Assembly: GCA_903822825.1 (NCBI GenBank)
Contig: CAIJQQ010000059.1
Location: 1-64,000 of the forward strand
Length of the DNA: 64,000 nt
Origin: an uncultured Burkholderiales bacterium
GTDB lineage: Bacteria; Pseudomonadota; Gammaproteobacteria; Burkholderiales; Burkholderiaceae_C
Direction of reading: 5' to 3'
Notes under the pieces: generated by a model
The model's input: only the letters and a program-made list of their open reading frames with translations
Told to the model about the DNA's origin: nothing
The model's database searches: none
Shown: positions 34,447 through 44,085 of the stretch, one piece after another
Layout of the letters: the number at the start of each line of letters is the position of its first letter
Position numbering within the stretch: the stretch's first letter is position 1
Translations under genes and position numbers: made by a program

Positions 34447-35682
34447 ATGCCCGCATACCGATTTGAAGCCCTGCAGACCGATGGCCAAACCCGCAAAGGG
34501 GTGGTCGAAGCGGACAGCCAAAAAAGCGCGCGCACCCAATTGCGCACGCAAAGCCTGGTGCCCTTGTCGCTCGAGCCCCTGGGCGCGACCGACCCCAGCG
34601 CTACCGATGCATTGCCCTGGTGGCAAAGACCAATTGGCGCATCGCGGGCTTTCAGTGGCAGTGAGCGCGCCGTCTGGACGCGGCAGCTGGCTGGGCTTGT
34701 GGGCAGTGGCCTGCCCTTGGAGCGCGCGCTGTCCGCCTTGGCCGATGAGGCGTCTGTCGAGCGGCAGCGCCACCTGATGGCAGCGATCCGCGCCGAGGTC
34801 AACGCAGGCAGCAGCCTGGGGCGGGCTTTGGGCCAACATCCCCACGAATTTCCGTCCATTGATTTGGCCGTGATCAGTGCAGGCGAGCAAAGCGGTCACC
34901 TCGCGGCCGTGTTGGAGCAACTGGCCACGGACCTCGAAGACCAGCAAACCCTCAAGGCCAAACTGGTGGGCGCGGCCCTGTACCCGGCCATCGTCACCTT
35001 GGTCGCGCTGGCGATTGTGGTGTTCCTGCTGACCTCGGTGGTGCCCCAAGTCGCTGGCGTGTTTGCGGGCAGCCACCAGCAACTGCCTTTTTTGACGATG
35101 GCCATGCTCGCGCTCAGCGACGGTGTGCGGCAATGGGGCTGGCTGATGCTGATGATGGGCTTGGCTGGGGGCATGGCGCTGCGCATGGCGCTGCGACAAG
35201 CGCCTTTTCGTTTGCGCTGGGACGCCGCCTGGCTTCGCCTGCCTGTGATTGGCCAACTGGCACTGGGCTACAACAGCGCCCGTTTTGCGTCCACCTTGGC
35301 CATGCTCACATCCGCAGGCGTGCCCATCCTCAAAGCACTGCAGTCTGCCGCCGACACGCTGTCCAACCAAGCACTGCGCGCCGATGCGCTCGAAGCCTTG
35401 GTGCGGGTGCGCGAAGGCGCGCCGCTCGGCCTGGCTTTGTCGCAACACGCCCGCTTTCCGGGCCTGCTGTCGATGTTTGCCAAGCTGGGCGAGCAGACCG
35501 GGCAGCTGCCCGTGATGCTTCAACGCGCGGCGCAGCAACTGTCTGGCCAAGTGCAGCGCCGCGCCATGGCGCTGGCCACCGTGCTCGAGCCCTTGCTGAT
35601 CGTGGCCATGGGCGGCATGGTCATGCTGATCGTGCTGGCTGTGCTGATGCCGATCATGGAGTTGAACCAATGGGTGAAATGA
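34447..35682 (+). CDS. gspF: Type II secretion inner-membrane protein GspF
   Basis: A 411-residue polytopic platform protein at the base of the pseudopilus. It starts MPAYRFEALQTDGQTRKGVV (family hallmark), has two repeated cytoplasmic helical domains (LAGLVGSGLPLERALSALAD and LAMLTSAGVPILKALQSAAD) and three membrane helices (about 180-200, 228-245, 378-400). It ends the secretion block; the 5'-nucleotidase starts nine bases later. Confidence 0.95.
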   Translation: MPAYRFEALQTDGQTRKGVVEADSQKSARTQLRTQSLVPLSLEPLGATDPSATDALPWWQRPIGASRAFSGSERAVWTRQLAGLVGSGLPLERALSALADEASVERQRHLMAAIRAEVNAGSSLGRALGQHPHEFPSIDLAVISAGEQSGHLAAVLEQLATDLEDQQTLKAKLVGAALYPAIVTLVALAIVVFLLTSVVPQVAGVFAGSHQQLPFLTMAMLALSDGVRQWGWLMLMMGLAGGMALRMALRQAPFRLRWDAAWLRLPVIGQLALGYNSARFASTLAMLTSAGVPILKALQSAADTLSNQALRADALEALVRVREGAPLGLALSQHARFPGLLSMFAKLGEQTGQLPVMLQRAAQQLSGQVQRRAMALATVLEPLLIVAMGGMVMLIVLAVLMPIMELNQWVK

Positions 35683-35691
35683 GGAGCGATC

Positions 35692-36591
35692 ATGGCTGCA
35701 ACGCTTGAGGGCCAATTGGTGGTCGCGATTTCGTCGCGCGCCTTGTTCGATTTTGAAGAAGAAAACCAAGTTTTCGAGCAAGGCGATGACCGCGCCTACA
35801 TGCAGCTGCAACTCGGTCGGCTGGAAGAACCCGCCAAACCCGGCGTGGCGTTTTCCCTGGTGCGCAAGTTGCTGGCCTTCAACGATGCCAACACCCAACG
35901 CGTGGAGGTGGTGATCCTGTCTCGCAACGACCCGGTCTCGGGCATGCGCGTTTTCCGCTCGGCGCAGCACTACGGCCTGCCCATCCAGCGCGGCAGCTTC
36001 ACGCGCGGACAACCACCTTGGCGTTACCTCAAACCACTCAACGCCAACCTGTTTTTGTCAGCCCACTTGACCGATGTGCGTGCAGCGCTCGACGCGGGTG
36101 TGCCCGCGGCGCAGGTCTACCCCCATTCGGCCCACGCCTCAGAAGACCACCCGCACGAAGTGCGCATCGCCTTTGACGGTGACGCGGTCCTGTTTTCAGA
36201 CGAAGCCGAACGGGTGTTCCAAGCCGAAGGCCTCTCGGCTTTCCAAAAACACGAAAGCGACAAAGCCTCATTGCCCTTGTTGGCCGGTCCCTTCAAGCCC
36301 CTGCTGTCGGCGCTTCAGCGCCTCCAACAAGAAGGCACACCCAACATGCGCATCCGCACCGCACTGGTCACGGCCCGCAGTGCACCGGCCCACGAGCGCG
36401 CCATCCGTACATTGATGGACTGGAACATCGAGGTGGACGAAGCGATGTTTTTGGGCGGCCTGGCCAAGGGCGAGTTTTTGCGCGAGTTCGAACCCGACTT
36501 CTTTTTTGACGACCAAACCGGGCACATCGAATCGGCTGCCCGGCACGTCCCCTCAGGCCATGTGGCCTCAGGCGTGTCCAACAAGCCCTGA
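35692..36591 (+). CDS. 5'-nucleotidase (PF06189 family)
   Basis: A 299-residue cytoplasmic enzyme of the bacterial 5'-nucleotidase family. Family landmarks: VVAISSRALFDFEEENQVFE at the start, VEVVILSRNDPVSGMRVFRS, NLFLSAHLTDVRAALDAGVP, and IAFDGDAVLFSDEAERVFQ, which carries the DGD-type acidic cluster. It would dephosphorylate nucleoside monophosphates. A strong GAGGAG box precedes the start. It may be read through from gspF but has no link to secretion. Confidence 0.9.
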   Translation: MAATLEGQLVVAISSRALFDFEEENQVFEQGDDRAYMQLQLGRLEEPAKPGVAFSLVRKLLAFNDANTQRVEVVILSRNDPVSGMRVFRSAQHYGLPIQRGSFTRGQPPWRYLKPLNANLFLSAHLTDVRAALDAGVPAAQVYPHSAHASEDHPHEVRIAFDGDAVLFSDEAERVFQAEGLSAFQKHESDKASLPLLAGPFKPLLSALQRLQQEGTPNMRIRTALVTARSAPAHERAIRTLMDWNIEVDEAMFLGGLAKGEFLREFEPDFFFDDQTGHIESAARHVPSGHVASGVSNKP

Positions 36592-36598
36592 CGACGAC

Positions 36599-37477
36599 TC
36601 AATCGCTCACTGCGGGGGCAGGTCTGCGCCCTTCGCGCCGGGCGATCCAGACCGTGGCGCCCAAAATGACCAGCGCGCCCACCCAGGTCCATTGGCTCGG
36701 CACATCGCCAAACACGAGCCAGCCCGCCACAGAGGCCCAAACCAGATCCAGGAAACGCAGCGACTGTGTGGCCGAAATGTCGGCCGTGTGAAAAGCCCGC
36801 GTCAAGCAATAGTGGGCCAAGGTGCCCAAGATGCCTGTCATGGCAAAGGCCCCCCACTGCATCAGCGTAGGCGTTTGCCAGTGCGGCAGGGCCATGGGCA
36901 AACTGAAAATGGTCACCGTGATGGCTTGCCACAGCACAATGACGCCGGCCTTTTCATAGCGCGTGAGCGCCTTGGTGATGAGGAAAGACGCCGCAAACAC
37001 CGGCGACGAAGCCAGCATGACCAGGTTGTACCAGCCGCCTGACCCCGAGAGTTTGGGCAAGACCACCACCAGCACGCCCGCAAACCCGATGAGCGCAGCC
37101 ACCCAACGGTCGCGGTGCATGGGTTCGCCCAAAAACCAGGCCGCACCCAGCATGATGAAAATCGGCCCCGTGAAGCCAATGGCCGTCATGTCAGCGAGCG
37201 GGATGTTGGGCAAGGCCGTGAACCACAAAATCAGGCCCAGTGTATGAACGCCTCCCCGCCAGAACTGGCCCCCGATGTTGACGGGACGGTAGGCTTGCCA
37301 ACCATGGTGCAGCACCAGCGGCAACATGACCAACAGGCCAAAGAGGTAGCGCAAAAACTGGGTTTCATACACGTCCAGTTGCATGGTCAGGCCGCGCGCC
37401 AGGGTGTTGAGGCAGGTGAAAAGAATGCCCCCCAGCACCATCCACACCATGCCCCGCACAGGGGCGGGCCAAGTCAT
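36599..37477 (-). CDS. DMT-superfamily (EamA) transporter
   Basis: A ~292-residue inner-membrane protein with two EamA repeats, about ten membrane segments (for example MVWMVLGGILFTCLNTLARG and GILGTLAHYCLTRAFHTADI). Such proteins export amino acids or other metabolites; the substrate is unknown. I chose ATG 37477. The frame is open to an ATG at 37555, but that codon lies inside the terminator stem of htpX and the added residues are only Arg-rich. It follows htpX on the same strand but behind that terminator. Confidence 0.85.
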   Translation of the reverse strand: MTWPAPVRGMVWMVLGGILFTCLNTLARGLTMQLDVYETQFLRYLFGLLVMLPLVLHHGWQAYRPVNIGGQFWRGGVHTLGLILWFTALPNIPLADMTAIGFTGPIFIMLGAAWFLGEPMHRDRWVAALIGFAGVLVVVLPKLSGSGGWYNLVMLASSPVFAASFLITKALTRYEKAGVIVLWQAITVTIFSLPMALPHWQTPTLMQWGAFAMTGILGTLAHYCLTRAFHTADISATQSLRFLDLVWASVAGWLVFGDVPSQWTWVGALVILGATVWIARREGRRPAPAVSD

Positions 37478-37531
37478 CAACTCGCGTCGGGTACGGCGCC
37501 GGGCCAGCGCTGCACGCCGCAAGGGCCTATG

Positions 37532-37563
37532 AAAAAAGGGCTTGCGTGAATTCATGCAAGCCC
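37532..37563 (-). terminator. Rho-independent terminator of htpX
   Basis: Stem GGGCTTGC / GCAAGCCC with a ten-base loop, followed by six T on the minus strand. It lies after the htpX stop and before the DMT transporter. Confidence 0.85.
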
Positions 37564-37639
37564 TTGGGATTCGATCAGTTTCACCTGACCAATGTAGGTG
37601 TTTCGCCGCGACCTGTCAGTCGCTTGCGTTACCGGTGAT

Positions 37640-38509
37640 TCAGCTGTTTTGCAAAGCCGCAATGCGCTCTTCGATGGGCGGGTGGGTGCTGAACAGCTGG
37701 CCTATGCCCCCTGCAATGCCCATGGCGGCCATGCTCTTGGGCAGCTCGGCGGTGTGCACGCCTCCCAAACGGGCCAGCGCGTTGATCATGGGCTGCTTGC
37801 GGCCCATGAGTTGCGCAGCCCCGGCATCTGCGCGGAACTCGCGCTGACGGCTGAACCAGGCCACCACCATGGCCGCAGCAAAACCCAGCAAAATGTCCAT
37901 GACAATCGTGGTCACAAAATAGCCGATGCCCGGACCGCTGTTTTCTTCGTCGTTCTTGCGCAAAAAACTGTCGACCGCGTAACCGACCACGCGGGAAATG
38001 AACACCACAAAGGTGTTCATCACCCCTTGAATCAAAGTCATGGTCACCATGTCGCCGTTCGCAATGTGCGCAATTTCATGGCCGATCACAGCTTCTACTT
38101 CTTCACGCGTCATGTTGTAAAGCAGGCCGGTGGACACGGCGACCAAAGCCGAATCGCGGAATGCACCCGTGGCAAAGGCGTTGGGGTCACCTTCAAAAAT
38201 GCCGACCTCGGGCATGCCGATGCCTGACTGGTCGGCAAATTTGCGCACGGTCTCGACAATCCAAGCCTCGTCGGCATTGGCGGGTTGGTTGATGACCCGC
38301 ACCCCCGAAGACATCTTGGCGAGCCACTTGCTCATGAGCAAAGAAATGATCGCGCCGCCAAAACCCATGATCAAGGCATAACCGAGCAAGGCGCCCAGGT
38401 TCAGGCCATTGGAGGTCAAAAAGCGATTGACCCCCAGCAAGCTGGCCACGATGCCCAGTACCACGACTACGGCGATGTTGGTCAAGACAAACAGAAAAAT
38501 ACGTTTCAT
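37640..38509 (-). CDS. htpX: Membrane metalloprotease HtpX
   Basis: A 289-residue inner-membrane zinc protease for quality control of membrane proteins. HEIAH at residues 144-148 is the zinc site; two N-terminal membrane segments ([20 protein letters not shown] and [20 protein letters not shown]) precede it and two more follow. A GTG 18 bases upstream is in frame, but ATG 38509 gives the standard MKRIFLF start and length. Confidence 0.95.
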   Translation of the reverse strand: MKRIFLFVLTNIAVVVVLGIVASLLGVNRFLTSNGLNLGALLGYALIMGFGGAIISLLMSKWLAKMSSGVRVINQPANADEAWIVETVRKFADQSGIGMPEVGIFEGDPNAFATGAFRDSALVAVSTGLLYNMTREEVEAVIGHEIAHIANGDMVTMTLIQGVMNTFVVFISRVVGYAVDSFLRKNDEENSGPGIGYFVTTIVMDILLGFAAAMVVAWFSRQREFRADAGAAQLMGRKQPMINALARLGGVHTAELPKSMAAMGIAGGIGQLFSTHPPIEERIAALQNS

Positions 38510-38617
38510 GACGGATTTCAATTTCACCCGAAAGACGCGGGCTCGTTGCGACGGATGTTAGAGGCTGGCCTGGCAAAATCAAGCGCAGCTCAGGATTTCC
38601 TGAAATGCGTACGGTTT

Positions 38618-39373
38618 TTAGAACGCGGCCTTGGCCCGAGGTGGACGAAAAACGCTGGCGTCATCGTAAAAAGCCGGGGCTCGGTTGCCCCCCCACCAAC
38701 CGGGCACCCCCAGCACAGGCAAAGGGCTAAAGGGTTTGAGCGCCAGCTTGTTGGCGGTCAGGTCTTGCGCCAGCCAAGCGTCGATGTCAGCAGGTGCGAC
38801 CGACTGGGGCACGCGCCACAGATGCACGGTGATGGACTTGTAGGGTTGCACCAGCTTTTCAAGCGCAGCATGGCCAAAAGCCCACAGGCGGGTGTTCTCC
38901 CATTCCTGGCGCAGGTCCAAGAAGGCGTCTTTCCAGCGGTGCTCGGTGAGGGCAGACCACAAGGTGTCTGAAGGCTGGATCAGCCAAGCGTTCTCATCGA
39001 AGACCGTGGCCGCATCCCGCACAGGGCCACGCGGCTGACCAACACCTTGGCGTGCAATTTCGGTCGCCTGGATGCGGTTGAGTTGGCGCTTGGCTTGAGG
39101 AAAATGCATCCAACACAGGGCGTTGAAAAAATCGTGCAGCCCTTCTCGGGTGGGCACTTGGCCCTTGGCAAAGATGAAGTCTTCATAAGCTTGGCCATCG
39201 GGCAGTTCGGTTTGCGGTACAAAGTCCACCGGGGCCAGACCGACCTCGCTCAGGGCTTGAGATTGCAAGCACCCCGCCGCCACACGCCTTGCAATCGGCA
39301 CGCCCACAGCGCGCCAGTCGGCCAGCCAGGGGGCCGACCAGTCGATGTCGGCCACGCCCAGAGGGCATGCCAT
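38618..39373 (-). CDS. DUF3025 protein
   Basis: A 251-residue protein of the DUF3025 family, function unknown. Family landmarks are FFNALCWMHFPQAKRQLNRI, TVFDENAWLI, FGHAALEKLVQPYKSITVHL and PLPVLGVPGWW. Start 39373 avoids overlap with pyrC; a GTG at 39424 inside the pyrC end is an alternative. It lies directly downstream of pyrC, probably in one transcript. Confidence 0.82.
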   Translation of the reverse strand: MACPLGVADIDWSAPWLADWRAVGVPIARRVAAGCLQSQALSEVGLAPVDFVPQTELPDGQAYEDFIFAKGQVPTREGLHDFFNALCWMHFPQAKRQLNRIQATEIARQGVGQPRGPVRDAATVFDENAWLIQPSDTLWSALTEHRWKDAFLDLRQEWENTRLWAFGHAALEKLVQPYKSITVHLWRVPQSVAPADIDAWLAQDLTANKLALKPFSPLPVLGVPGWWGGNRAPAFYDDASVFRPPRAKAAF

Positions 39374-39402
39374 TTCGCACCGGTGCCCGGGGCGGTTGGG
39401 GT

Positions 39403-40440
39403 TCAGGCCGACACCAGTCGCCACGGCAAGCTCTCGCCCGAGCGCAGAGGTTTGAGTTCGGCTTCGCCAAACGCAAAGCTCTCGGCAGGCGTCCAGCTTT
39501 CGCGGCGCAGGGTGATGGTGCTGCTGTTGCGCGGCAGGCCGTAAAAGTCAGCGCCGTTGAAACTGGCAAATGATTCGAGTCGATCGAGCGCACCAGCTTG
39601 GTCAAAGGCTTCGGCGTACATCTCGATGGCCGCGTGTGCGGTGTAGCAGCCCGCGCAACCGGTGGCGTGTTCTTTCAGGTGCGCCGGGTGCGGTGCGCTG
39701 TCGGTGCCCAAAAAGAACTTTCGGTTGCCCCCTGTCGCGGCCTGCACCAGCGCCAGACGGTGCGTCTCTCGCTTGAGCACGGGCAGGCAATAGTAGTGCG
39801 GGCGGATACCCCCGGTGAAGATGGCGTTGCGGTTGTAGAGCAGGTGGTGCGCGGTGATGGTTGCGCCCAGGTTTGAATCGCCTGCGGCCACGTATTGCGC
39901 GGCTTCTTTGGTGGTGATGTGTTCCATCACGATCTTGAGGCCCGGAAAATCGCGGCGCAGCGGAATCAGCTGCTGTTCGATGAACACCGCTTCGCGGTCG
40001 AACAGGTCAATGTCTTGCGAGGTCACTTCGCCGTGCACCAGCAGCAGCACGCCTTCGCGTTGCATGGCTTCAAGCACGGGGTAAATCTCGCGCAGGTCGG
40101 TCACGCCCGCATCGCTGTTGGTGGTGGCACCCGCCGGGTAGAGTTTGCAGGCCACCACGCCCGCTGCCTTGGCACGGGCAATCTCTTGTGGGGCCAGGTT
40201 GTCGGTGAGGTACAACGTCATCAAGGGCTCAAAGGTCATGCTTTGGGGCACGGCAGCCTGGATGCGCGCCTTGTAGGCCAGCGCCTGCTCCGCGGTGGTG
40301 ACCGGCGGCTTGAGGTTGGGCATGATGATCGCGCGGCCAAACTGCGCAGCCGTGTGGGGCACCACCACATTCAGGGCGGCGCCATCGCGCACATGCAGAT
40401 GCCAGTCGTCTGGGCGTGTGAGGGTGATTTCTTGGGTCAT
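39403..40440 (-). CDS. pyrC: Dihydroorotase
   Basis: A 345-residue zinc enzyme (class II, E. coli PyrC type) that makes dihydroorotate in pyrimidine synthesis. Zinc ligands H14 and H16 in WHLHVRDG, the ARVIMPN-like stretch (here [13 protein letters not shown]), the [12 protein letters not shown] stretch (here [13 protein letters not shown]) with the carbamylated lysine, and DSAPHP near the C-terminus are present. A repeat-rich gap lies upstream. Confidence 0.95.
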   Translation of the reverse strand: MTQEITLTRPDDWHLHVRDGAALNVVVPHTAAQFGRAIIMPNLKPPVTTAEQALAYKARIQAAVPQSMTFEPLMTLYLTDNLAPQEIARAKAAGVVACKLYPAGATTNSDAGVTDLREIYPVLEAMQREGVLLLVHGEVTSQDIDLFDREAVFIEQQLIPLRRDFPGLKIVMEHITTKEAAQYVAAGDSNLGATITAHHLLYNRNAIFTGGIRPHYYCLPVLKRETHRLALVQAATGGNRKFFLGTDSAPHPAHLKEHATGCAGCYTAHAAIEMYAEAFDQAGALDRLESFASFNGADFYGLPRNSSTITLRRESWTPAESFAFGEAELKPLRSGESLPWRLVSA

Positions 40441-40745
40441 GGGGCGTATTGTCTCAAACCTCAGACCGGGGCGAGCGCAGCAATGCCCTGCAGTGGCTTC
40501 ACGCCGTTCTGGCAGGGCTGAGCAGCGCAGCAGCGGGCGGATCAGGGCGGGTGCTTGTTTGAGCGAAGCGAGTTTGCACCCGACCCCGACCGATGCGAGC
40601 AGCGCAAGGCACCCGAAGGGCCTTGACTGCGGCTCGCCATTCTTTGCTTACTTTCTTTGGCGAAGCAAAGAAAGTGAGCGCGCCGCCGGGCGCAATCCTG
40701 GCCAACGAACTTCAAACCAAAGCGATCACTCCGAACACAATCCAA
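40441..40745. other. pyrC upstream region with a family-type interspersed repeat
   Basis: A 305-base gap between the pyrC start and the gltL end. Its right half holds a conspicuous repeat-like block (next entry). Nothing that looks like a gene was seen. The pyrC promoter must lie near 40441-40520. Confidence 0.5.
40540..40700. repeat. Interspersed intergenic repeat with long hairpin
   Basis: The block contains GAGCGAAGCGAGTTTGCACC, the segment GGCTCGCCATTCTTTGCTTA and a perfect 10-bp stem, ACTTTCTTTG / CAAAGAAAGT (40650-40659 with 40666-40675, loop GCGAAG). From memory, near-identical blocks occur many times in Comamonadaceae genomes; only one copy lies in this window, so the repeat status is knowledge-based and unchecked. 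Confidence 0.55.
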
Positions 40746-41483
40746 TCAGTGCTGCAAGATCTTGTTCAAAAAGTCCTTGGTCCGAGGCTGGCGATTCTCC
40801 GGATGGTTGAAGAACTCGTCTTTTGAGCAATCTTCCAGAATCCGCCCACCCACATCAATGAAGATCACGCGGTTGGCCACCTTGCGTGCAAAGCCCATCT
40901 CGTGCGTGACCACCATCATGGTCATGCCTTCGTGGGCCAGCTGCACCATCACGTCCAGCACCTCGCCCACCATCTCGGGGTCGAGCGCCGAAGTCGGCTC
41001 GTCAAACAACATGACGATCGGGTCCATCGACAAGGCACGGGCAATCGCCACGCGCTGCTGCTGACCGCCCGAGAGCTGTCCCGGAAACTTGTCTTTGTGC
41101 GCCAAGAGGCCCACGCGGTCGAGCATCTTGAGGCCACGCTCTCGTGCTTCGTCTTCCGTGCGGCCCAGCACCTTGACTTGGGCGATCGTCAGGTTCTCGG
41201 TCACCGACAGGTGCGGGAAGAGTTCAAAACTCTGAAATACCATGCCCACGCGCGAGCGCAGTTGGGGCAAGTCGGTGCCCGCATCCATCAGTGAAACGCC
41301 ATCCACATGGATGCTGCCTTGCTGCACTGGCTCCAGGCCGTTGACAGTTTTGATCAGGGTGGACTTGCCTGAGCCCGAGGGGCCGCACACCACCACCACA
41401 TCACCCTTGTTGATGCTCACCGAGCAGTCGTTGAGCACCTGCACCGGGCCGTACCACTTGGACACATTTTTGATTTCAATCAT
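40746..41483 (-). CDS. gltL: Glutamate/aspartate-type ABC transporter ATP-binding protein
   Basis: A 245-residue polar amino acid importer ATPase. Start [19 protein letters not shown] follows GAGGG. Walker [10 protein letters not shown], signature [15 protein letters not shown], Walker [14 protein letters not shown], and the C-terminal [20 protein letters not shown] of the GlnQ/GltL family are visible. It is the last gene of gltIJKL. Confidence 0.92.
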   Translation of the reverse strand: MIEIKNVSKWYGPVQVLNDCSVSINKGDVVVVCGPSGSGKSTLIKTVNGLEPVQQGSIHVDGVSLMDAGTDLPQLRSRVGMVFQSFELFPHLSVTENLTIAQVKVLGRTEDEARERGLKMLDRVGLLAHKDKFPGQLSGGQQQRVAIARALSMDPIVMLFDEPTSALDPEMVGEVLDVMVQLAHEGMTMMVVTHEMGFARKVANRVIFIDVGGRILEDCSKDEFFNHPENRQPRTKDFLNKILQH

Positions 41484-41511
41484 TTTCAATCCCTCAATTT
41501 CAGCGCGTGCT

Positions 41512-42180
41512 TCAGCGCACGATGGCAATCCTGGCCTGCAGGCGCTTGACGCTCCAGGACAGTGCAAAACAGATCACGAAATACACGGCCGCCGCCATGA
41601 TGTAGGCCTCTTCCGGGCGGCCATAAATCTTGCCCGCATTGGTGAAACCTTTGAGCAGGTCATAAGCGCCGATGGCATAAACCAGCGATGTGTCCTGGAA
41701 CAAAATGATGGTCTGCGTGAGCAAGACCGGCAGCATGTTTCGAAAGGCCTGCGGCAAAATCACCAGACGCATGTTTTGCCCATAGGTCATGCCCAGGGCC
41801 TGTCCGGCGAACACCTGGCCGCGCGGGATCGACTGGATGCCTGCGCGCATGATTTCACTGAAATAAGCGGCCTCGAAGGCCACAAAGGTGATGATGGCAG
41901 ACCACTCAGCACCGATCGGACGACCGATCAAAAATGGCATGAGCAAGTAAAACCACAAAATGACCATCACCAGCGGCACAGAGCGCATACCGTTGACGTA
42001 AAAGGTGGCTGGCGCCGCCAGCCAGCGCGAACCTGACAAGCGCATGAGCGCCAAAAGCGTGCCAAAAACCACGCCACCGATGGTGGCCGTGATGGTCAGC
42101 TGCACACTGAAGATCAGGCCGCTCAAGACGAATTTGCGCAGCATCTCCAGGTCGAAAAAGGACAGATCGAGTCCGAACAT
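41512..42180 (-). CDS. gltK: Glutamate/aspartate-type ABC transporter permease GltK
   Basis: A 222-residue permease of the His/Glu/Gln family with the EAA-type loop [20 protein letters not shown] and [17 protein letters not shown]. It pairs with GltJ. The ATG at 42180 lies one base after the gltJ stop; the longer frame start inside gltJ is unlikely. Confidence 0.9.
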   Translation of the reverse strand: MFGLDLSFFDLEMLRKFVLSGLIFSVQLTITATIGGVVFGTLLALMRLSGSRWLAAPATFYVNGMRSVPLVMVILWFYLLMPFLIGRPIGAEWSAIITFVAFEAAYFSEIMRAGIQSIPRGQVFAGQALGMTYGQNMRLVILPQAFRNMLPVLLTQTIILFQDTSLVYAIGAYDLLKGFTNAGKIYGRPEEAYIMAAAVYFVICFALSWSVKRLQARIAIVR

Positions 42181-42181
42181 C

Positions 42182-42901
42182 TCAGTGCCCTCCCGTTCCG
42201 CCAGACACAATGAAACCGGGCACGCGCATCTTCTTTTCGATCAGCGCAAACACGCGGTTCACCGCAAAGGCCGACAAGGCATACAAGCCCGTCACGGCCA
42301 GGTACACCTCGATGCCGCGCGAAGTCTCTTCCTGCACCTGCATGGCGTACATGGTCAGCTCGGCAATCGACACGGCAAACGCCACCGAAGAGTTTTTCAA
42401 AAGGTTCATCGACTCGCTGGTGAGCGGCGGCAAGATGATGCGAAAGGCCATCGGCAAAATCACATAGCGGTAAGACTGCGCCGTGGTGAAGCCCATGGCC
42501 ATGGCCGCATAGCGCTGGCCTTTGGGCAAGGCCTGAATGCCCGCACGGACCTGCTCAGCGATCCGCGCCGAAGTGAAAAAACCCAAAGCAAACACCACCA
42601 GCAAAAAGCCGGGGACTTGCTTGAAAGCCGGAAATATTTTGGGCACCACGAAGTACCACAAGAAGATCTGCACCAAGAGCGGAATGTTGCGAAACAACTC
42701 CACCCAGGCGTTGGCCAGCGCCGTGACCACGGGCCGCCCGGGCAAGGTGCGCAAAGTGCCCACCACAGCACCCACCCCCATCGCCACCAGCCAAGAGCTG
42801 CCGGCTACGGCCAGCGTCCAACGCCAGGCGTCGAGCATCCATTCAAGATAAGTGCGGCCACTGCCGTCATCGGCCAAGAAAAACTGCCAATCCCATGTCA
42901 T
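42182..42901 (-). CDS. gltJ: Glutamate/aspartate-type ABC transporter permease GltJ
   Basis: A 239-residue permease: start MTWDWQFFLADDGSGRTYLE is close to the GltJ family, and VELFRNIPLLVQIFLWYFVV is a family motif. GGGAG lies eight bases before the start. The GQRYAAMAMGFTTAQSYRYV loop contacts the ATPase. Confidence 0.92.
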   Translation of the reverse strand: MTWDWQFFLADDGSGRTYLEWMLDAWRWTLAVAGSSWLVAMGVGAVVGTLRTLPGRPVVTALANAWVELFRNIPLLVQIFLWYFVVPKIFPAFKQVPGFLLVVFALGFFTSARIAEQVRAGIQALPKGQRYAAMAMGFTTAQSYRYVILPMAFRIILPPLTSESMNLLKNSSVAFAVSIAELTMYAMQVQEETSRGIEVYLAVTGLYALSAFAVNRVFALIEKKMRVPGFIVSGGTGGH

Positions 42902-42934
42902 TTTTTTTACTCCCTTCACTGACCATGCCATTGC

Positions 42935-42974
42935 CAAAAAGAAACCCCGCCCAAGTCATCCCCGGCGGGGTTTT
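42935..42974 (-). terminator. Partial terminator between gltI and gltJ
   Basis: Stem AACCCCGCC / GGCGGGGTT with a 12-base loop and a T-rich tail on the minus strand. Its position after the receptor gene and before the membrane genes suggests it lets only part of transcription pass, keeping the receptor in excess. Confidence 0.7.
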
Positions 42975-42992
42975 CTCAGCGCTCAAGAAGCA

Positions 42993-43883
42993 TCACTTCT
43001 TGGCGTATTCTTCAGCGGGCTTGTCGTTCAGGTTCGCCCAAGCCGCCTTGGTCGCATCGCTGGCAGGCAGGCCTACGCGGGTGTTCTTGGGTGGGATGGG
43101 CTGCACGAACCACTTGTCATAGGCCTTGGCCATGTCGCCGCTCTTGACCATGTCACGCACTGTGTCGTCAGCCAGTTTCTTGAAAGCGGCATCGTCCTTG
43201 CGGACCATGATGGCGATGGGCTCGACGTTGAGCACTTCACCCACAATCTTGAAGTCGGCTGGTGCCTTGGCCGTAGCGATGTTGCCGGCCAAGATCTGAC
43301 CGTCCATCACGAAAGCGTCAGCACGACCCGACTCGAGCAGCAAGAAACTGTCGGCGTGGTCCTTGCCAAAGACTTCCTTGAAATCGATGCCGTTGGCCCG
43401 CTCGTGCTTGCGCAGCAATTGCACCGAGGTGGTGCCGGTGGTGGTGGCCACATTGCGGTCTTTCAGTTGCGAAATCGAGGTGATGCCAGAGTTGGCTTTC
43501 ACGGCGATGCGCACTTCTTCCACATAGGTGGTCATGACAAAGGCCACGTCTTTTTGGCGTGCAGCGTTGTTGGTGGTCGAACCGCACTCGATGTCCACGG
43601 TGCCGTTTTGCACCAAAGGGATGCGGTTTTGCGAAGTCACGGACTGGAATTTCACTTCCAGCTTTTTGCCCACGGCTTTTTCAAGGTTGCCAATGATGCG
43701 TTGGCAAATTTCGTAATGAAAACCGGCGTACTTGCCGTCGCCCAGGGTGTAGGACAGCGCGCCCGATGAGTCGCGCACGCCCATGGTGATGGTGCCGGAG
43801 GCCTTGACCTTCTCCAGCGTGTCCGCCTGAACGCCGACCACCGACAAGCCCAAGACGGCCAATGCGAGCAAATGTTTTTTCAT
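42993..43883 (-). CDS. gltI: Glutamate/aspartate-type ABC transporter substrate-binding protein
   Basis: A 296-residue periplasmic receptor with signal peptide MKKHLLALAVLGLSVVGVQA. Family 3 SBP pattern: VKASGTITMGVRDSSGALSY, FHYEICQRI, GTVDIECGSTTNN (GltI hallmark), AFVMDGQILAG. The GTVDIECGSTTNN stretch favours dicarboxylic amino acids. It is first in the operon. A LysR gene lies upstream on the same strand. Confidence 0.92.
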   Translation of the reverse strand: MKKHLLALAVLGLSVVGVQADTLEKVKASGTITMGVRDSSGALSYTLGDGKYAGFHYEICQRIIGNLEKAVGKKLEVKFQSVTSQNRIPLVQNGTVDIECGSTTNNAARQKDVAFVMTTYVEEVRIAVKANSGITSISQLKDRNVATTTGTTSVQLLRKHERANGIDFKEVFGKDHADSFLLLESGRADAFVMDGQILAGNIATAKAPADFKIVGEVLNVEPIAIMVRKDDAAFKKLADDTVRDMVKSGDMAKAYDKWFVQPIPPKNTRVGLPASDATKAAWANLNDKPAEEYAKK

Positions 43884-44085
43884 ATCCAACTCCAAAAAAA
43901 GTCCGCCATGGGCGGGTTCACATCATTGACAGCAGATGCTGCTGCACCGGAATGGCTCAGAAGCATCCAAGATACATCACAACAGCAGAAAACATGCCTG
44001 TTTTCCAACACCTTTGACTATAGTCAGTGGAGGGTGAGGCCAGCATCAGGGTGTTCCCCAAGAGTCATGCAAAAAATGCATGGGC

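Noticed and set aside
23660-35682. Type IV pilus or competence pseudopilus instead of type II secretion
   Set aside because: The full GspC-N set with GspD, GspL and GspM, plus GspK without Glu5, is specific to type II secretion. No pilT, pilA or pilQ-type gene is present.
37478-37555. Longer start of the DMT transporter at 37555
   Set aside because: That ATG lies inside the stem of the upstream terminator, and the extra Arg-rich residues are not typical for the family.
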